Source: an uncultured Bacillota bacterium
GTDB taxonomy: Bacteria; Bacillota_I; Bacilli_A; RFN20; CAG-826
Direction: 5' to 3'
Length of the DNA: 64,000 bases
Assembly (NCBI GenBank): GCA_949287245.1
Contig: CASEFL010000001.1
Span: forward strand, 1-64,000
Part shown: one piece after another, positions 36,980 through 46,610 of the stretch
Layout: every line of letters starts with the position of its first letter
Numbering within the stretch: the stretch's first letter is position 1
Program-made: the position numbers and the translations under genes
The notes under the pieces: generated by a model
What the model was told of the DNA's origin: nothing
Database searches by the model: none
What the model saw: the letters and a program-made list of their open reading frames with translations, nothing else

Positions 36980-39022
36980 ATGGCTTATGGCATTCTCTAT
37001 GACTATTTAATGGGGCAATCAATCGACGCCTATAAATATTTTGGTGCGCATTTTGGTTATTGCTCTTTACCAAATGAAAAAGGGGAAATGGAAAATGTAA
37101 GTGGTGTATGGTTCCGTTTATATGCTCCTCTTGCTAGTGACCCTTCTGTTATTGGTGAGTGGAACAACTGGGACCCTCGTGTGAATCCGATGAATAAAAT
37201 TGATGATTCGGGAGTATTTGAAACCTTTGTTCCTAATTTATATAACTATCAAATTTATAAATTCCATTTCCGTAATGCGCGTGGAGAATGGGTTGATAAG
37301 GCAGACCCTTTTGCCTTCTTTAGCGAAGTTGCTCCGGGAAGTTGTAGCAAACTTTACGATATTGAAGGTTTTCCTTGGGATGATGGAAAATGGATGAGAG
37401 AGCGGGATCGTAATTTTGATAAACCGATGTCCATTTATGAGATGCATCTTGGTTCATGGCGTGGAGAAAGAGAGGGAAGAAAGCCTTCTTACGAAGAAGT
37501 TGCGGATGATTTAATCCCTTATTTACAGTCTATGGGTTATACCCATGTAGAGATTATGCCCATTGTTCAGCATCCTTTTGCTGGTTCATGGGGCTATCAA
37601 GCCACAGGATTTTATTCGGTTGACGGGCGATATGGGAATCCAAAACAGTTAATGAGTTTTATTAACCGTCTCCATCAAGCAGGAATTGGGGCAATTTTGG
37701 ATTTTGCTCCCGTTCATTTTGCAACCGATTATTATGCTTTAAGAGATTTTGATGGTTCTCCTTTATATGAATATGCTGATCCTGCGCATACTTATAGTCC
37801 TTGGGGTTCTTGCCAATTTGATTTAGGAAAAGATCCTGTCCGTAGTTTTTTAATGTCGGCAATGAATTATTTCCTTTCTTATTTCCATTTTGATGGAATT
37901 CGCGTTGACGCGGTCAGCAATATTGTTTATTGGGATGGGAATAAGGCTTTCGGAGAAAATACCGGGGCGACAGAATTTATCCGTCGCTTAAACGGCAAAA
38001 TTCATTATGAACATCCTGATGTCATGATGATTGCGGAAGATTCTACCGATTTCACGGGCGTTACAAAACCCTTAGAGTATGGTGGACTTGGCTTTGATTA
38101 TAAATGGGATTTAGGCTGGATGAACGATACTTTAAAGTATTATTCTAAAGACCCTATCTACAAAAAATGGGAACATAATAAGCTTACTTTCTCGATGGCT
38201 TATTTTTATAGTGAGAATTTTCTTTTGCCTTTAAGTCACGATGAGGTTGTTCACGGAAAGGGAACAATTATCAATAAACTTTATGGCGATTATGACACAA
38301 AGTTTGCCTTATTAAGAAATTTATACACTTATCAATATGGTCATCCTGGAAAGAAATTATCTTTTATGGGAAATGAATTAGCCTCCTTTGATGAATGGAA
38401 TGAATTACGTTCCCTCCCTTGGAACCTTCTTTCTTTCCCAAAGCATGACTCTATCCGTCGCTTAATCCGTGATTTAAATCTCATTTATGAAGCGGAAGAT
38501 GCCATGCACGTTGAAGAATATAATCCTGCAAGATTCCAGTGGACAATGGTAGATAATTATGATCAATCCGTTTTTGCCTTTGAGCGGGAATATGGTGATT
38601 CTGACTTGCTTTTTGTCTTCAATATGACACCCAATTATTATGAAGGATATGAAGTTGGCTGCCTTCACGAAGGAGTTTATGAAGAACTCTTTAATAGTGA
38701 TAAAGATGTTTATGGAGGTTGGAATAACTATAACGGCCTTCCTTGCCAAAGTTATGCTGGCGCACCAGAAAATCGTCCTTATCACATTTCAATTAAACTT
38801 GGTGCTTATGCGGCAATGATTTTTAAGCGTCATGTAGAGAAGGCGAAGCGCAGTCCAAATAGCAATATTTCGGAATTAGTCGTTACTCCAAAAGATCCCG
38901 ACCCTATTTTCAAGGGAAAGAAAAAACCACTACGGGTACTTTTACTTACAGAAGAAAAAGAAGCAAGCCAAGAAAAAACACCAAAGAAAAAGGGTGTGAC
39001 AAAAAGAAAAAGCAAAAAATAA
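36980..39022 (+). CDS. glgB: 1,4-alpha-glucan branching enzyme
   Basis: GlgB adds alpha-1,6 branches to glycogen. The 680-residue GH13 protein has an N-terminal carbohydrate-binding module (VIGEWNNWDP), then catalytic regions with FDGIRVDAVSN (nucleophile Asp), MIAEDST (acid/base Glu) and LSHDEVVHGKG. The N-terminus and general layout are closer to eukaryotic-type and some Bacteroides-type branching enzymes than to E. coli GlgB. A Lys-rich tail of about 35 residues after the last domain is unusual. TAGGAGG precedes the ATG, and glgP follows 18 bases later. No glgC or glgA is in the window. Confidence 0.92.
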   Translation: MAYGILYDYLMGQSIDAYKYFGAHFGYCSLPNEKGEMENVSGVWFRLYAPLASDPSVIGEWNNWDPRVNPMNKIDDSGVFETFVPNLYNYQIYKFHFRNARGEWVDKADPFAFFSEVAPGSCSKLYDIEGFPWDDGKWMRERDRNFDKPMSIYEMHLGSWRGEREGRKPSYEEVADDLIPYLQSMGYTHVEIMPIVQHPFAGSWGYQATGFYSVDGRYGNPKQLMSFINRLHQAGIGAILDFAPVHFATDYYALRDFDGSPLYEYADPAHTYSPWGSCQFDLGKDPVRSFLMSAMNYFLSYFHFDGIRVDAVSNIVYWDGNKAFGENTGATEFIRRLNGKIHYEHPDVMMIAEDSTDFTGVTKPLEYGGLGFDYKWDLGWMNDTLKYYSKDPIYKKWEHNKLTFSMAYFYSENFLLPLSHDEVVHGKGTIINKLYGDYDTKFALLRNLYTYQYGHPGKKLSFMGNELASFDEWNELRSLPWNLLSFPKHDSIRRLIRDLNLIYEAEDAMHVEEYNPARFQWTMVDNYDQSVFAFEREYGDSDLLFVFNMTPNYYEGYEVGCLHEGVYEELFNSDKDVYGGWNNYNGLPCQSYAGAPENRPYHISIKLGAYAAMIFKRHVEKAKRSPNSNISELVVTPKDPDPIFKGKKKPLRVLLLTEEKEASQEKTPKKKGVTKRKSKK

Positions 39023-39040
39023 AAGGAGAACAAAATTTTT

Positions 39041-41476
39041 ATGAGCAAAACAAGCGATATGTTTAGCAGCAAAACCGCTTTTAAAGAAGAATTTGCCAGA
39101 CGTTTAGAAGAACGTTATGGTCGGTCTGTTGCGGATTCACATATTACTGAACGTTATGTTGTTTTAGGGGAAATGGTGCGTGACTACGCAGGAAAAGACT
39201 GGCGGATTTGTCGCGAAGACATTTTAAAAAGTGGAAAAAAACAGTGCATTTATTTTTCCATGGAATTTTTAATTGGCCGTTTACTTTTAAATAACATGCA
39301 AAATCTTGGCGTTTATAAAGTGGCCAAAGATGGTTTAAAAGATTTAGGTGTTGATATTAATGAATTGGAAGATCAAGAACCTGATGCTGGTTTAGGAAAT
39401 GGTGGACTTGGCCGTTTGGCGGCTTGTTTCCTTGATAGTGCTGCCTCTTTAGGGCTTCCGCTTCATGGAAACACAATCCGTTATGATTATGGATTTTTCC
39501 GACAAAAGTTTGTCGATGGTAAGCAAGTTGAACTTCCTGATCAATGGCTGTCGGATGGTTTTGTTTTTGAAGTAAGAAAACCAAAACATGCTGTTGAAGT
39601 AAAGTTTTATGGGAATGCGGAAACTTATTTGAAGCCCGATGGAAATTATGCGATTCGTTTGGTGAATGCTCGTGCCATTCGCGCAGTCCCATATGATGTT
39701 TCCGTTGTTGGCTATGAAAATAAAGTGGCCAATACTTTACGGTTATGGTCTGCAGAACCAAGTACAGAAAACTTACCAACAGACTGTTCTTTTAATGAAT
39801 ATTTAAGCACTTTAAAAGAATTAACTTTCGGGTTATATCCTGATGATTCGACAGAACATGGACGTTTACTTCGCCTTCGCCAACAATATTTCCTCGTTTC
39901 TGCTGGTTTACAATCCGCTATGCGCGGAGAAATGCGCCGCTATGGGACACTTGAACACTTCGATGAGCATTATGTTTTTCAATTAAATGACACCCATCCG
40001 ATTCTTGCTATCCCCGAAATGATGCGTCTTTTAATGGATGAATATGGCTGGGGATGGGATGATGCATGGAAAATGGTGCAAAAGACAATTGCTTACACCA
40101 ACCACACCGTGATGCCGGAAGCTCTAGAACGTTGGCCCATTCATTATGTACAAATGCTTCTTCCACGGATTTATATGATTGTTGAGGAAATTGATCGTCG
40201 CTTTAACGCTTGGATGAACGCAAAAGGCATTGATAGCGGGAAACGTTATCAAATGCAAATCATTAAAGACGGGCAAATCCATATGACAAATATGGCAATT
40301 GTTGCTGGTTTTTCTGTTAATGGTGTTGCTAAACTTCATACGCAAATTTTAAAGAATTTTACTTTCCATGCATTCTATGAAACCTATCCTGAGAAGTTTA
40401 ACAATAAGACGAATGGTGTTACCCATCGCCGTTGGCTTTTATATAGCAATCCTGCTTTAGCCGAAATTATTACTTCACGAATTGGGGATTCATGGATTAC
40501 TCATCCGGATCATTTATCGCGTTTTGATGATTATGCAAAAGAGAAAGCGACGATGCAGGAAGTTATGGCCGTAAAAGCGGAAAATAAGAAAAATTTCGCC
40601 CTTTTTGCAAAGAAAACGTATGGATTAGATCTTGATCCGAATAGTATTTTTGATTCACAAATTAAACGATTACATGCTTATAAACGGCAAATTATGAATG
40701 TTTTCCGTTTAATGTATCTTTATAACAAAATTAAGAGTACGCCTGGTTATCAAATTACTCCGCATACTTACATTTTCGGCGCAAAAGCTGCACCAAGTTA
40801 CGAATATGCAAAACGGATTATTGAACTCATTTTAGCGGTTGCTAATGTTGTGAACAACGATGAAGAAGCAAGCAAAATGATGAAAATTTGTTTTGTTGAG
40901 AATTATGGTGTTTCTCTAGCCGAAAAAATCATTCCTGCAACAGATATTTCTGAACAAATTTCTACGGCAGGAAAGGAAGCATCAGGAACTTCCAATATGA
41001 AGTTTATGATGAATGGTGCTTTAACTCTTGGCACTCTTGATGGAGCGAATATTGAAATTGCTAAATTCGCTGGCGAAAATAACGAAATTATCTTTGGTTT
41101 AACAGAGCCTGAGGTGAATGAGTTACTCGCATCAGGAACTTATAATCCTTGGGATTTATATAACAGTGATCATGACATCAAAAACGTGATGGATTCCTTA
41201 TTTAATGGCCCTTGGGCTCTTGGCAAAGGGGACCGTTTCCGTTTAATCTTTGATGAGATTATGAATCATGGTGATCAATATTTGATCTTAAAGGATTTCC
41301 ATGCTTATTTAGAAGCAAGCAAAAAGGCTGATCTCTTTTATCAAGATAAGTCTCGATGGGCAGAGGCTTCGATTCATAATATTGCGAATTCTGGTTTCTT
41401 CTCTTCGGATCGTACCATTGAAGAATATAACCGCGACATTTGGCATTTAACTCCATTTGAGGTTTCCAAAAAGTGA
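39041..41476 (+). CDS. glgP: Glycogen phosphorylase
   Basis: GlgP releases glucose 1-phosphate from glycogen or maltodextrin using PLP. The 811-residue protein has EPDAGLGNGGLGRLAACF, the substrate loop HPILAIPEMMR and the PLP-lysine region EASGTSNMKFMMNGAL. The AGGAG upstream is about 13 bases from ATG 39041, rather far; ATG 39059 is an alternative. It forms a branching/degradation pair with glgB, and its stop overlaps the GTG start of the dUTPase gene. Confidence 0.97.
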   Translation: MSKTSDMFSSKTAFKEEFARRLEERYGRSVADSHITERYVVLGEMVRDYAGKDWRICREDILKSGKKQCIYFSMEFLIGRLLLNNMQNLGVYKVAKDGLKDLGVDINELEDQEPDAGLGNGGLGRLAACFLDSAASLGLPLHGNTIRYDYGFFRQKFVDGKQVELPDQWLSDGFVFEVRKPKHAVEVKFYGNAETYLKPDGNYAIRLVNARAIRAVPYDVSVVGYENKVANTLRLWSAEPSTENLPTDCSFNEYLSTLKELTFGLYPDDSTEHGRLLRLRQQYFLVSAGLQSAMRGEMRRYGTLEHFDEHYVFQLNDTHPILAIPEMMRLLMDEYGWGWDDAWKMVQKTIAYTNHTVMPEALERWPIHYVQMLLPRIYMIVEEIDRRFNAWMNAKGIDSGKRYQMQIIKDGQIHMTNMAIVAGFSVNGVAKLHTQILKNFTFHAFYETYPEKFNNKTNGVTHRRWLLYSNPALAEIITSRIGDSWITHPDHLSRFDDYAKEKATMQEVMAVKAENKKNFALFAKKTYGLDLDPNSIFDSQIKRLHAYKRQIMNVFRLMYLYNKIKSTPGYQITPHTYIFGAKAAPSYEYAKRIIELILAVANVVNNDEEASKMMKICFVENYGVSLAEKIIPATDISEQISTAGKEASGTSNMKFMMNGALTLGTLDGANIEIAKFAGENNEIIFGLTEPEVNELLASGTYNPWDLYNSDHDIKNVMDSLFNGPWALGKGDRFRLIFDEIMNHGDQYLILKDFHAYLEASKKADLFYQDKSRWAEASIHNIANSGFFSSDRTIEEYNRDIWHLTPFEVSKK

Positions 41477-41964
41477 GAGAAGTTTTAGATGATTTGTTTC
41501 TTGCTCAAAAAGAGCTTGATTTAAAAATCCAAGAACAACACGACGCAAGTTATGAAAAAACACTTCATCAACGAGTGCTTGCTTTCTTTGTTGAACTTGG
41601 GGAAATGGCCAATGAAACACGCTGTTTTAAATATTGGTCCTTTAAAGGCCCTTCTCCCAAAGAAGTTATTTTAGAAGAGTGGGCGGATGGTTTACATTTC
41701 TTGCTCTCTTTAGGAGTCGCAATGAAGGTAACTTCTTACACTCATGAAATGCGGAAAGAGGAGTGTACTTTAGTCGATCAAATCTTGAAGTGTTATGTTT
41801 TAACCTCTGATTATTTAATTGATTTTGATCCTAAAAAATATGCTCTTCTTTTCTCTGCTTATTTAAATATTCTCCCTCTTCTAAATAGTGACTTTAAAGA
41901 AGGAAAGGAAGCTTATTTTCATAAACTTGCCATTAATTACGAACGACAAAAGGAGGGTTACTAA
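41473..41964 (+). CDS. Dimeric all-alpha dUTPase (MazG-like)
   Basis: This 163-residue protein hydrolyses dUTP, keeping uracil out of DNA. It has the ExxE and ExxD metal motifs of the dimeric dUTPase/MazG family: FFVELGEMANETRCFKYW and LEEWADGLHFLLSLG. This fold differs from the usual trimeric beta dUTPase and is common in phages and some Bacillota. It starts with GTG inside the glgP stop (GTGA), so it is translated with the glycogen genes, and overlaps the next gene by one base. Confidence 0.9.
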   Translation: MREVLDDLFLAQKELDLKIQEQHDASYEKTLHQRVLAFFVELGEMANETRCFKYWSFKGPSPKEVILEEWADGLHFLLSLGVAMKVTSYTHEMRKEECTLVDQILKCYVLTSDYLIDFDPKKYALLFSAYLNILPLLNSDFKEGKEAYFHKLAINYERQKEGY

Positions 41965-42392
41965 TGGGTTTAACAAAAAAACAGTATTCTCTTCTTGTAG
42001 GAAGCATTTTCACTCTTATTCCGTTTCTTCTTTTTCTTTTGCCTCTTTATTTTCTTATCCCTAGCGGGGAAGAGCGTGGAATCAGTGTCATGCTTTATGA
42101 GTATTTTGCTTATCAAGGGGATATGACGCAGGCCATTGTTTTATTTTCCTTAGGTGGAGCAATGGCAATATGCGGCTTAATTCGACTTTTTTCTCTTCTT
42201 GATAAAAAAGTAGAACATCGCGATAAGTTTTCCTTTTGGACGTATATTGCCTATGTATTTCTAGCAGTGGCTTACGGAATTTGTTGTTATTACTTTCAAT
42301 CATCGATTGTCTTTTTAATTACTCTTATTCCTTCTGCACTCCCGTTGATTCTTCTTTTTTTGGAAGCGCATTTTTATAGTGCTGAACTTTAA
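41964..42392 (+). CDS. Four-helix membrane protein of unknown function
   Basis: The 142-residue protein has four clear hydrophobic helices (about residues 10-32, 50-72, 90-108 and 113-137) and no motif I recognise. Its ATG overlaps the dUTPase stop (TAATG) and has GGAGGG at 7 bases. It is last in glgB-glgP-dUTPase-membrane protein. Confidence 0.75.
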   Translation: MGLTKKQYSLLVGSIFTLIPFLLFLLPLYFLIPSGEERGISVMLYEYFAYQGDMTQAIVLFSLGGAMAICGLIRLFSLLDKKVEHRDKFSFWTYIAYVFLAVAYGICCYYFQSSIVFLITLIPSALPLILLFLEAHFYSAEL

Positions 42393-42435
42393 TTTTAAAG
42401 TTTAATAACACCTATTTTTTTAAATCCTAGAAAAT

Positions 42436-42460
42436 AATTCCCTTTTGCAGGGAATTTTTT
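42436..42460 (+). terminator. Rho-independent terminator of the glgB operon
   Basis: Seven-base stem AATTCCC/GGGAATT (42436-42442 with 42450-42456), seven-base loop, then T run. Confidence 0.85.
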
Positions 42461-42558
42461 CTTTTTAAGAAACAAAAGCGGGAAAGAAAATATTGAATAC
42501 AAAGAACTCTACAAATCGTAGATATTATAAACCGCCTTTCCTCATATATAAAAAAAGC

Positions 42559-42801
42559 ATGTCATATGAACTTTGTCTGGAAGCCTTGGCCGGCTTTGGT
42601 GAACGGATAAGGCGTTTAAGGTTGGAAAGGGAATGGACCCAAGCCCAATTTGCCCAATATTTAAGCGTATCAGATAAAGCGGTGTCGAAGTGGGAATGTG
42701 GTCATGGACTCCCAGATCTTGTTTCTGTCCTTCAAATATCTGCCTTGTTTCACGTTAGTCTCGATTATCTTTTGTGGGGAGAAAGTAAAGCGAACTTTTA
42801 A
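42559..42801 (+). CDS. Small XRE-family transcriptional regulator
   Basis: The 80-residue product is nearly all one Cro/C1-type helix-turn-helix (GERIRRLRLEREWTQAQFAQYL, SDKAVSKWECGHGLPDL). The frame is open to a TTG at 42493, but ATG 42559 is preferred because TATAAA (42547-42552) ends six bases before it, as in other genes here, and the domain begins just after. It converges on the ABC exporter operon and overlaps its stop by four bases; it may regulate those genes, but no operator was seen. Confidence 0.78.
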   Translation: MSYELCLEALAGFGERIRRLRLEREWTQAQFAQYLSVSDKAVSKWECGHGLPDLVSVLQISALFHVSLDYLLWGESKANF

Positions 42802-44741
42802 AGACCTTTTTTCTCAATTTGGGTTTCAAACGTTTGAATTTGTTCTCCCACATCAAGATTTTTAAATTGATTCATATAAAGCCTGTAATAAAGACCTTGC
42901 TTTTGCATTAAGGTAATGTGATTTCCATCTTCAACAATCTTTCCCTTTTCCATAACTAAAATGCGGTCACAGGAAACAATGGTGGATAATCGGTGGGCGA
43001 TAGAAATCGAAGTTCGTCCTTTTAAAAGTTGAAGTAAGGCTTCTTGAACCTTCATTTCGGTCTCAGTATCAATAGAACTTGTTGCTTCATCTAAAATCAA
43101 AAGAGGAGGATTTCTAACCAAAGCACGCGCGAAAGAAAGAAGCTGTTTCTCTCCTTGTGATAAACAACCGCCTCCTTCATCTAAGAAAGTGTCGTAACCT
43201 TTCTCTAAATTCATAATCTTTTCATCAATTCCTACCACTTGTGCTGCTTTTCTTACTTCTTCTAAGGTGGCATCTTCTTTTCCATAGGCAATATTTTCAA
43301 AATAAGTTCCACGAAAGGCAAAGGGGTTTTGCTGAACATAGCCAATTTGGGAATGTAACCATCCCAAAGAACGATCTTTTATGGGAATGTTATCAAGATA
43401 AATCTCTCCTTTTGTAGGTTCATAAAAGCGGCATAAAAGGTTGACAAGCGTTGTTTTTCCTGAGCCAGTTTCGCCCACAATAGCCATAGAGGTACCTTCT
43501 TCAATATGTAAAGAAAAAGGATGGAGAACTTCTTCCTCAGGAAGATAAGAAAACGATACGTTTTTAAAATCGATGGTTCCTTTGATTGTTTCGTATGCCT
43601 CTTTTTTTGGCGCAAAAGGCGTGCCATATTTTCTAATTACCTCAGGGCGATCAACAATTGTTGGCTTTTCATCTAATAATTGTCCCACCTTTTCTGCACC
43701 AGCTTGTGTGGCCATAATTTCACTAGCCACCTCGGAGAAAGTTTGTAAGGGGTTATAAATATTCCCTACAAAAGAAACGAAAAGAACGATGGTCGCGGAT
43801 AAAGAAATAACAACCTGTTCATCGTTTCCTCCTTGAATCATAACAATTCCGACAAGAACCAAAATTGCGGTAGTTAAGCCTGATAGAAGTTGCAAAGAAG
43901 GGGTTAAATAAGCATTCACGCGGCTTGCCTTATATCGTTTTTTCTCAATGTCAGAAATAATTCCTTCGGCTTCATCACCCACTTCTTTTTCAATTGCTAA
44001 GGTACGAATTGTTTTGGCACCATTAATCACTTCGGCCAACCAGCCTACAAAATAGGAATAAGCATTTCTTGCTTGCCGCCACCTTGTTAATAAAAGACGC
44101 TGCAACAAGGGAAGAAGAACCATCACAAAAGGCACAGAAGCAAGAACAATAAGAGAAAATTCCCATGAACGAGAAAACATCGTAATCAAGGTAAAAAGAA
44201 TATCAAACATCGACCATATCATTTGTAAGATTTGATTGGCGATAACATCTCCTAAAGAAGCGGTATCGTTATTCATCCTAGCTATTAGCCAACCAGAATT
44301 CGTTTTATCAAAATAAGAAAAAGAAAGTTCTTGAACTTTTTTAAAGCAATCCCTTCGTAAATCGGTCATGATTTTTAATGAAAGAATATTGCTAAAGTAA
44401 AAGTTTGTGAAAACAGCGCAGGAACGAATAAGAATTGCGACAACTTCTAGAACTAAAAATCCCCAAAAAGGCAAAGTCATGGTAAATACTCCTTCAATAA
44501 AAGTGAGAGTTAAGGGGAGTAAGAGAACACTTTCAGAAGAAGGGGAAAGAGTAGCAAAACTGCTTGTTCCTTCAATAACCGCAGCATTCATAGTGGGAAC
44601 AAGAGCAGAGTCATACCACGAAGTTAAAAGCATGGCAAAAATCGTAAGCAAAATTATTGGCCAATAATGGAGGGCATAGCGGATAATTTTTGCCCATATT
44701 TTAAGATTAAGTTTATTGGGTAATCTTTCTTCTTCTCTCAT
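42798..44741 (-). CDS. ABC exporter half-transporter with canonical ATP site
   Basis: The 647-residue protein has a six-helix type I exporter domain (about residues 30-345) and an ATPase domain with Walker A VGETGSGKTT, signature LSQGEKQ and Walker B LLILDEATSSID, with catalytic Glu present. The partner gene overlaps by four bases upstream. Such pairs form heterodimeric exporters of drugs, lipids or peptides (LmrCD, TM287/288 type). The N-terminal cytoplasmic part and a long extracellular loop near residues 45-90 differ from the partner. Substrate unknown. Confidence 0.92.
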   Translation of the reverse strand: MREEERLPNKLNLKIWAKIIRYALHYWPIILLTIFAMLLTSWYDSALVPTMNAAVIEGTSSFATLSPSSESVLLLPLTLTFIEGVFTMTLPFWGFLVLEVVAILIRSCAVFTNFYFSNILSLKIMTDLRRDCFKKVQELSFSYFDKTNSGWLIARMNNDTASLGDVIANQILQMIWSMFDILFTLITMFSRSWEFSLIVLASVPFVMVLLPLLQRLLLTRWRQARNAYSYFVGWLAEVINGAKTIRTLAIEKEVGDEAEGIISDIEKKRYKASRVNAYLTPSLQLLSGLTTAILVLVGIVMIQGGNDEQVVISLSATIVLFVSFVGNIYNPLQTFSEVASEIMATQAGAEKVGQLLDEKPTIVDRPEVIRKYGTPFAPKKEAYETIKGTIDFKNVSFSYLPEEEVLHPFSLHIEEGTSMAIVGETGSGKTTLVNLLCRFYEPTKGEIYLDNIPIKDRSLGWLHSQIGYVQQNPFAFRGTYFENIAYGKEDATLEEVRKAAQVVGIDEKIMNLEKGYDTFLDEGGGCLSQGEKQLLSFARALVRNPPLLILDEATSSIDTETEMKVQEALLQLLKGRTSISIAHRLSTIVSCDRILVMEKGKIVEDGNHITLMQKQGLYYRLYMNQFKNLDVGEQIQTFETQIEKKGL

Positions 44742-46534
44742 TCCATCATCCTCTGTTGAATCGATGCGATCCTTTGATATAAACCGGGTTGTTTTTGTAG
44801 TTCTTCATGTGTTCCCATCGCGCTTAACTTTCCCTCTTCAAGGACTAAAATCACATCCGCATCTTGGGCTGTGGCCACACGGTGGGTAATGATAAAAATT
44901 GTTGATTTCCCTTGCATTTCCTTAAGATTTTTACGAATTTTTCGGTCCGTTTCGGTATCCACTGCCGACAAGGAATCATCAAAAATATATACTTTTGCTT
45001 TTGTAAGTAAAGTTCTCGCCATGGCTACACGTTGCTTTTGCCCTCCAGATAAAGACATCCCTTTTTCGCCAACTTGTGTTTGATATCCTTCCTGGAAGGA
45101 ACGAATGGTATCGTCAATTGATGCAATTTTTGCCGCTTGATAAAGTTCTTCTTCGGAAGCCTCTTTTCTTGCTAAATGGATGTTTTCTTCTACACTCTTA
45201 CTAAAGAGGAAAGGCTCTTGTAAAACAGGCACAATCTCCTTCCTTAAATAACCGATTTGGTAGGAAGATAAAGGCTTCCCGTCAAGCAGAATTCTACCTT
45301 CTGTAGGTTCATATAGTCTTGTTAAAAGAAGAGAAAGAGTACTTTTCCCTGAACCAGTTTTTCCCATGATAGCCACAGTAGATCCTTCCTTTATATGAAA
45401 AGAAAGATGAGAAAGAATCGGAGTCTGTTGATCATAAGAAAAAGAAACATCTTCAAAGAGAATATCGCCTTTAATTTCGCTAGTGATGCCACTGACTCGA
45501 TCTTCAAAAGGAGCATCAAGAATTTTTCTTAATCGATCACTAGAAGCAAGATATTGCCCCATATTGGATAAACTCGTAGCGCATTGTCTTACTGGCCAAA
45601 CAATCATATTAACGAATAAGAAACTAATCACGATGGTGGAAGAATTAATTTTGCCAAGGTAAGCAAGAAAAATCCCGACACCAAGAGCAAGAGCGTTACT
45701 TCCAAAAGCAAAAATATCGCTACTTGCAAAAAAGAAAGACGACCATCTCCGCCATGAGGTGAACTTTTCCTCATAATCCTTTAAGTAATGTTCGAACTGT
45801 TCAATTTCTTTTTGTTCGGTTCCAAAAGCCCGCACTAAACGTACGCTAGCAAGATTTTCATTAATTCGCTCGGTCATTTTTCCTTCGGAATCATCCGCTA
45901 GACGATATAACTTCCGAACTTTTTTCATTAAGAAGAAACTGTAAAGAATCATGAAGGGCAGTAATCCTAAGCAGGCTAAGGCGAGTTCATAAGAAAGACT
46001 AAAAAGAATTATAGAAACAAATAAAACCATCCATAAGGAGTAGTTAAAGTTTCCTACATCTCCAATCATAAAACGTCTTAAAACATCAACGTCCCTTGTA
46101 CAAGTTTGAATAAGATCGCCCCCTTCTTCTTTTTTATAAAAAGAATAGGACACTCCCTGTAAATGGGTAAACAAAGTACGTTGCATCGCACCATTAATAT
46201 AGGCAATGGCATAACTTCTTAATCCCATACGTAAAAAAGAAAGAAGTGCAGTAATCAAAGCGGATATGGCAAGAGCGGTAGGAAGAATCGTTAAACGATG
46301 TTCCATTAGATAAATGGCACCCCTACCGCCTGTTAAAAGTTCAATGACTGCTTTTTCGATGAATTCCGCTTTATTTAATTCTTCTAATCCCTGAATTGCA
46401 TCAATGAGAACTTTTGTAAGAAAGGTGGTAAAAACTTGAAAGAAAATTTGCACGACTTGAATGGCAAGTTGAGCGATATAAGCTTTATGACGTCCACGCG
46501 AAATTTCTACGCACGTTTTTATAAAATCTTTCAT
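44738..46534 (-). CDS. ABC exporter half-transporter with degenerate ATP site
   Basis: The 598-residue protein has the same exporter plus ATPase layout: Walker A MGKTGSGKST, signature LSGGQKQR, Walker B VYIFDDSLSAVD. The residue after the Walker B Asp is Asp, not Glu, the hallmark of the non-hydrolysing site in heterodimeric exporters. It is the first gene of the pair; TATAAT (46542-46547, minus) ends seven bases before the ATG, and GAAAGG lies in the gap, so leader use is uncertain. Confidence 0.92.
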   Translation of the reverse strand: MKDFIKTCVEISRGRHKAYIAQLAIQVVQIFFQVFTTFLTKVLIDAIQGLEELNKAEFIEKAVIELLTGGRGAIYLMEHRLTILPTALAISALITALLSFLRMGLRSYAIAYINGAMQRTLFTHLQGVSYSFYKKEEGGDLIQTCTRDVDVLRRFMIGDVGNFNYSLWMVLFVSIILFSLSYELALACLGLLPFMILYSFFLMKKVRKLYRLADDSEGKMTERINENLASVRLVRAFGTEQKEIEQFEHYLKDYEEKFTSWRRWSSFFFASSDIFAFGSNALALGVGIFLAYLGKINSSTIVISFLFVNMIVWPVRQCATSLSNMGQYLASSDRLRKILDAPFEDRVSGITSEIKGDILFEDVSFSYDQQTPILSHLSFHIKEGSTVAIMGKTGSGKSTLSLLLTRLYEPTEGRILLDGKPLSSYQIGYLRKEIVPVLQEPFLFSKSVEENIHLARKEASEEELYQAAKIASIDDTIRSFQEGYQTQVGEKGMSLSGGQKQRVAMARTLLTKAKVYIFDDSLSAVDTETDRKIRKNLKEMQGKSTIFIITHRVATAQDADVILVLEEGKLSAMGTHEELQKQPGLYQRIASIQQRMME

Positions 46535-46586
46535 CCTTTCAATTATATTTCATTTTTTCTTTCCTTAGGTATCTCATCCTTTTTTG

Positions 46587-46592
46587 TATAAT
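46587..46592 (+). promoter_or_regulatory. -10 element of the glucosidase operon
   Basis: TATAAT about 18 bases before the ATG, leaving a short leader with AGAGG. The divergent ABC exporter -10 (46542-46547) is 40 bases away; the -35 is weak. Confidence 0.5.
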
Positions 46593-46610
46593 AAAGAAAA
46601 AGAGGTTCAT

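Noticed and set aside
42559-46534. Small XRE gene and ABC genes as a toxin-antitoxin or bacteriocin immunity unit
   Set aside because: No toxin or peptide gene is present; the exporter has no peptidase domain.
44738-46534. Non-functional ABC gene because of the FDD Walker B
   Set aside because: Asp at this place is the normal degenerate site of heterodimeric exporters, and the partner keeps Glu.
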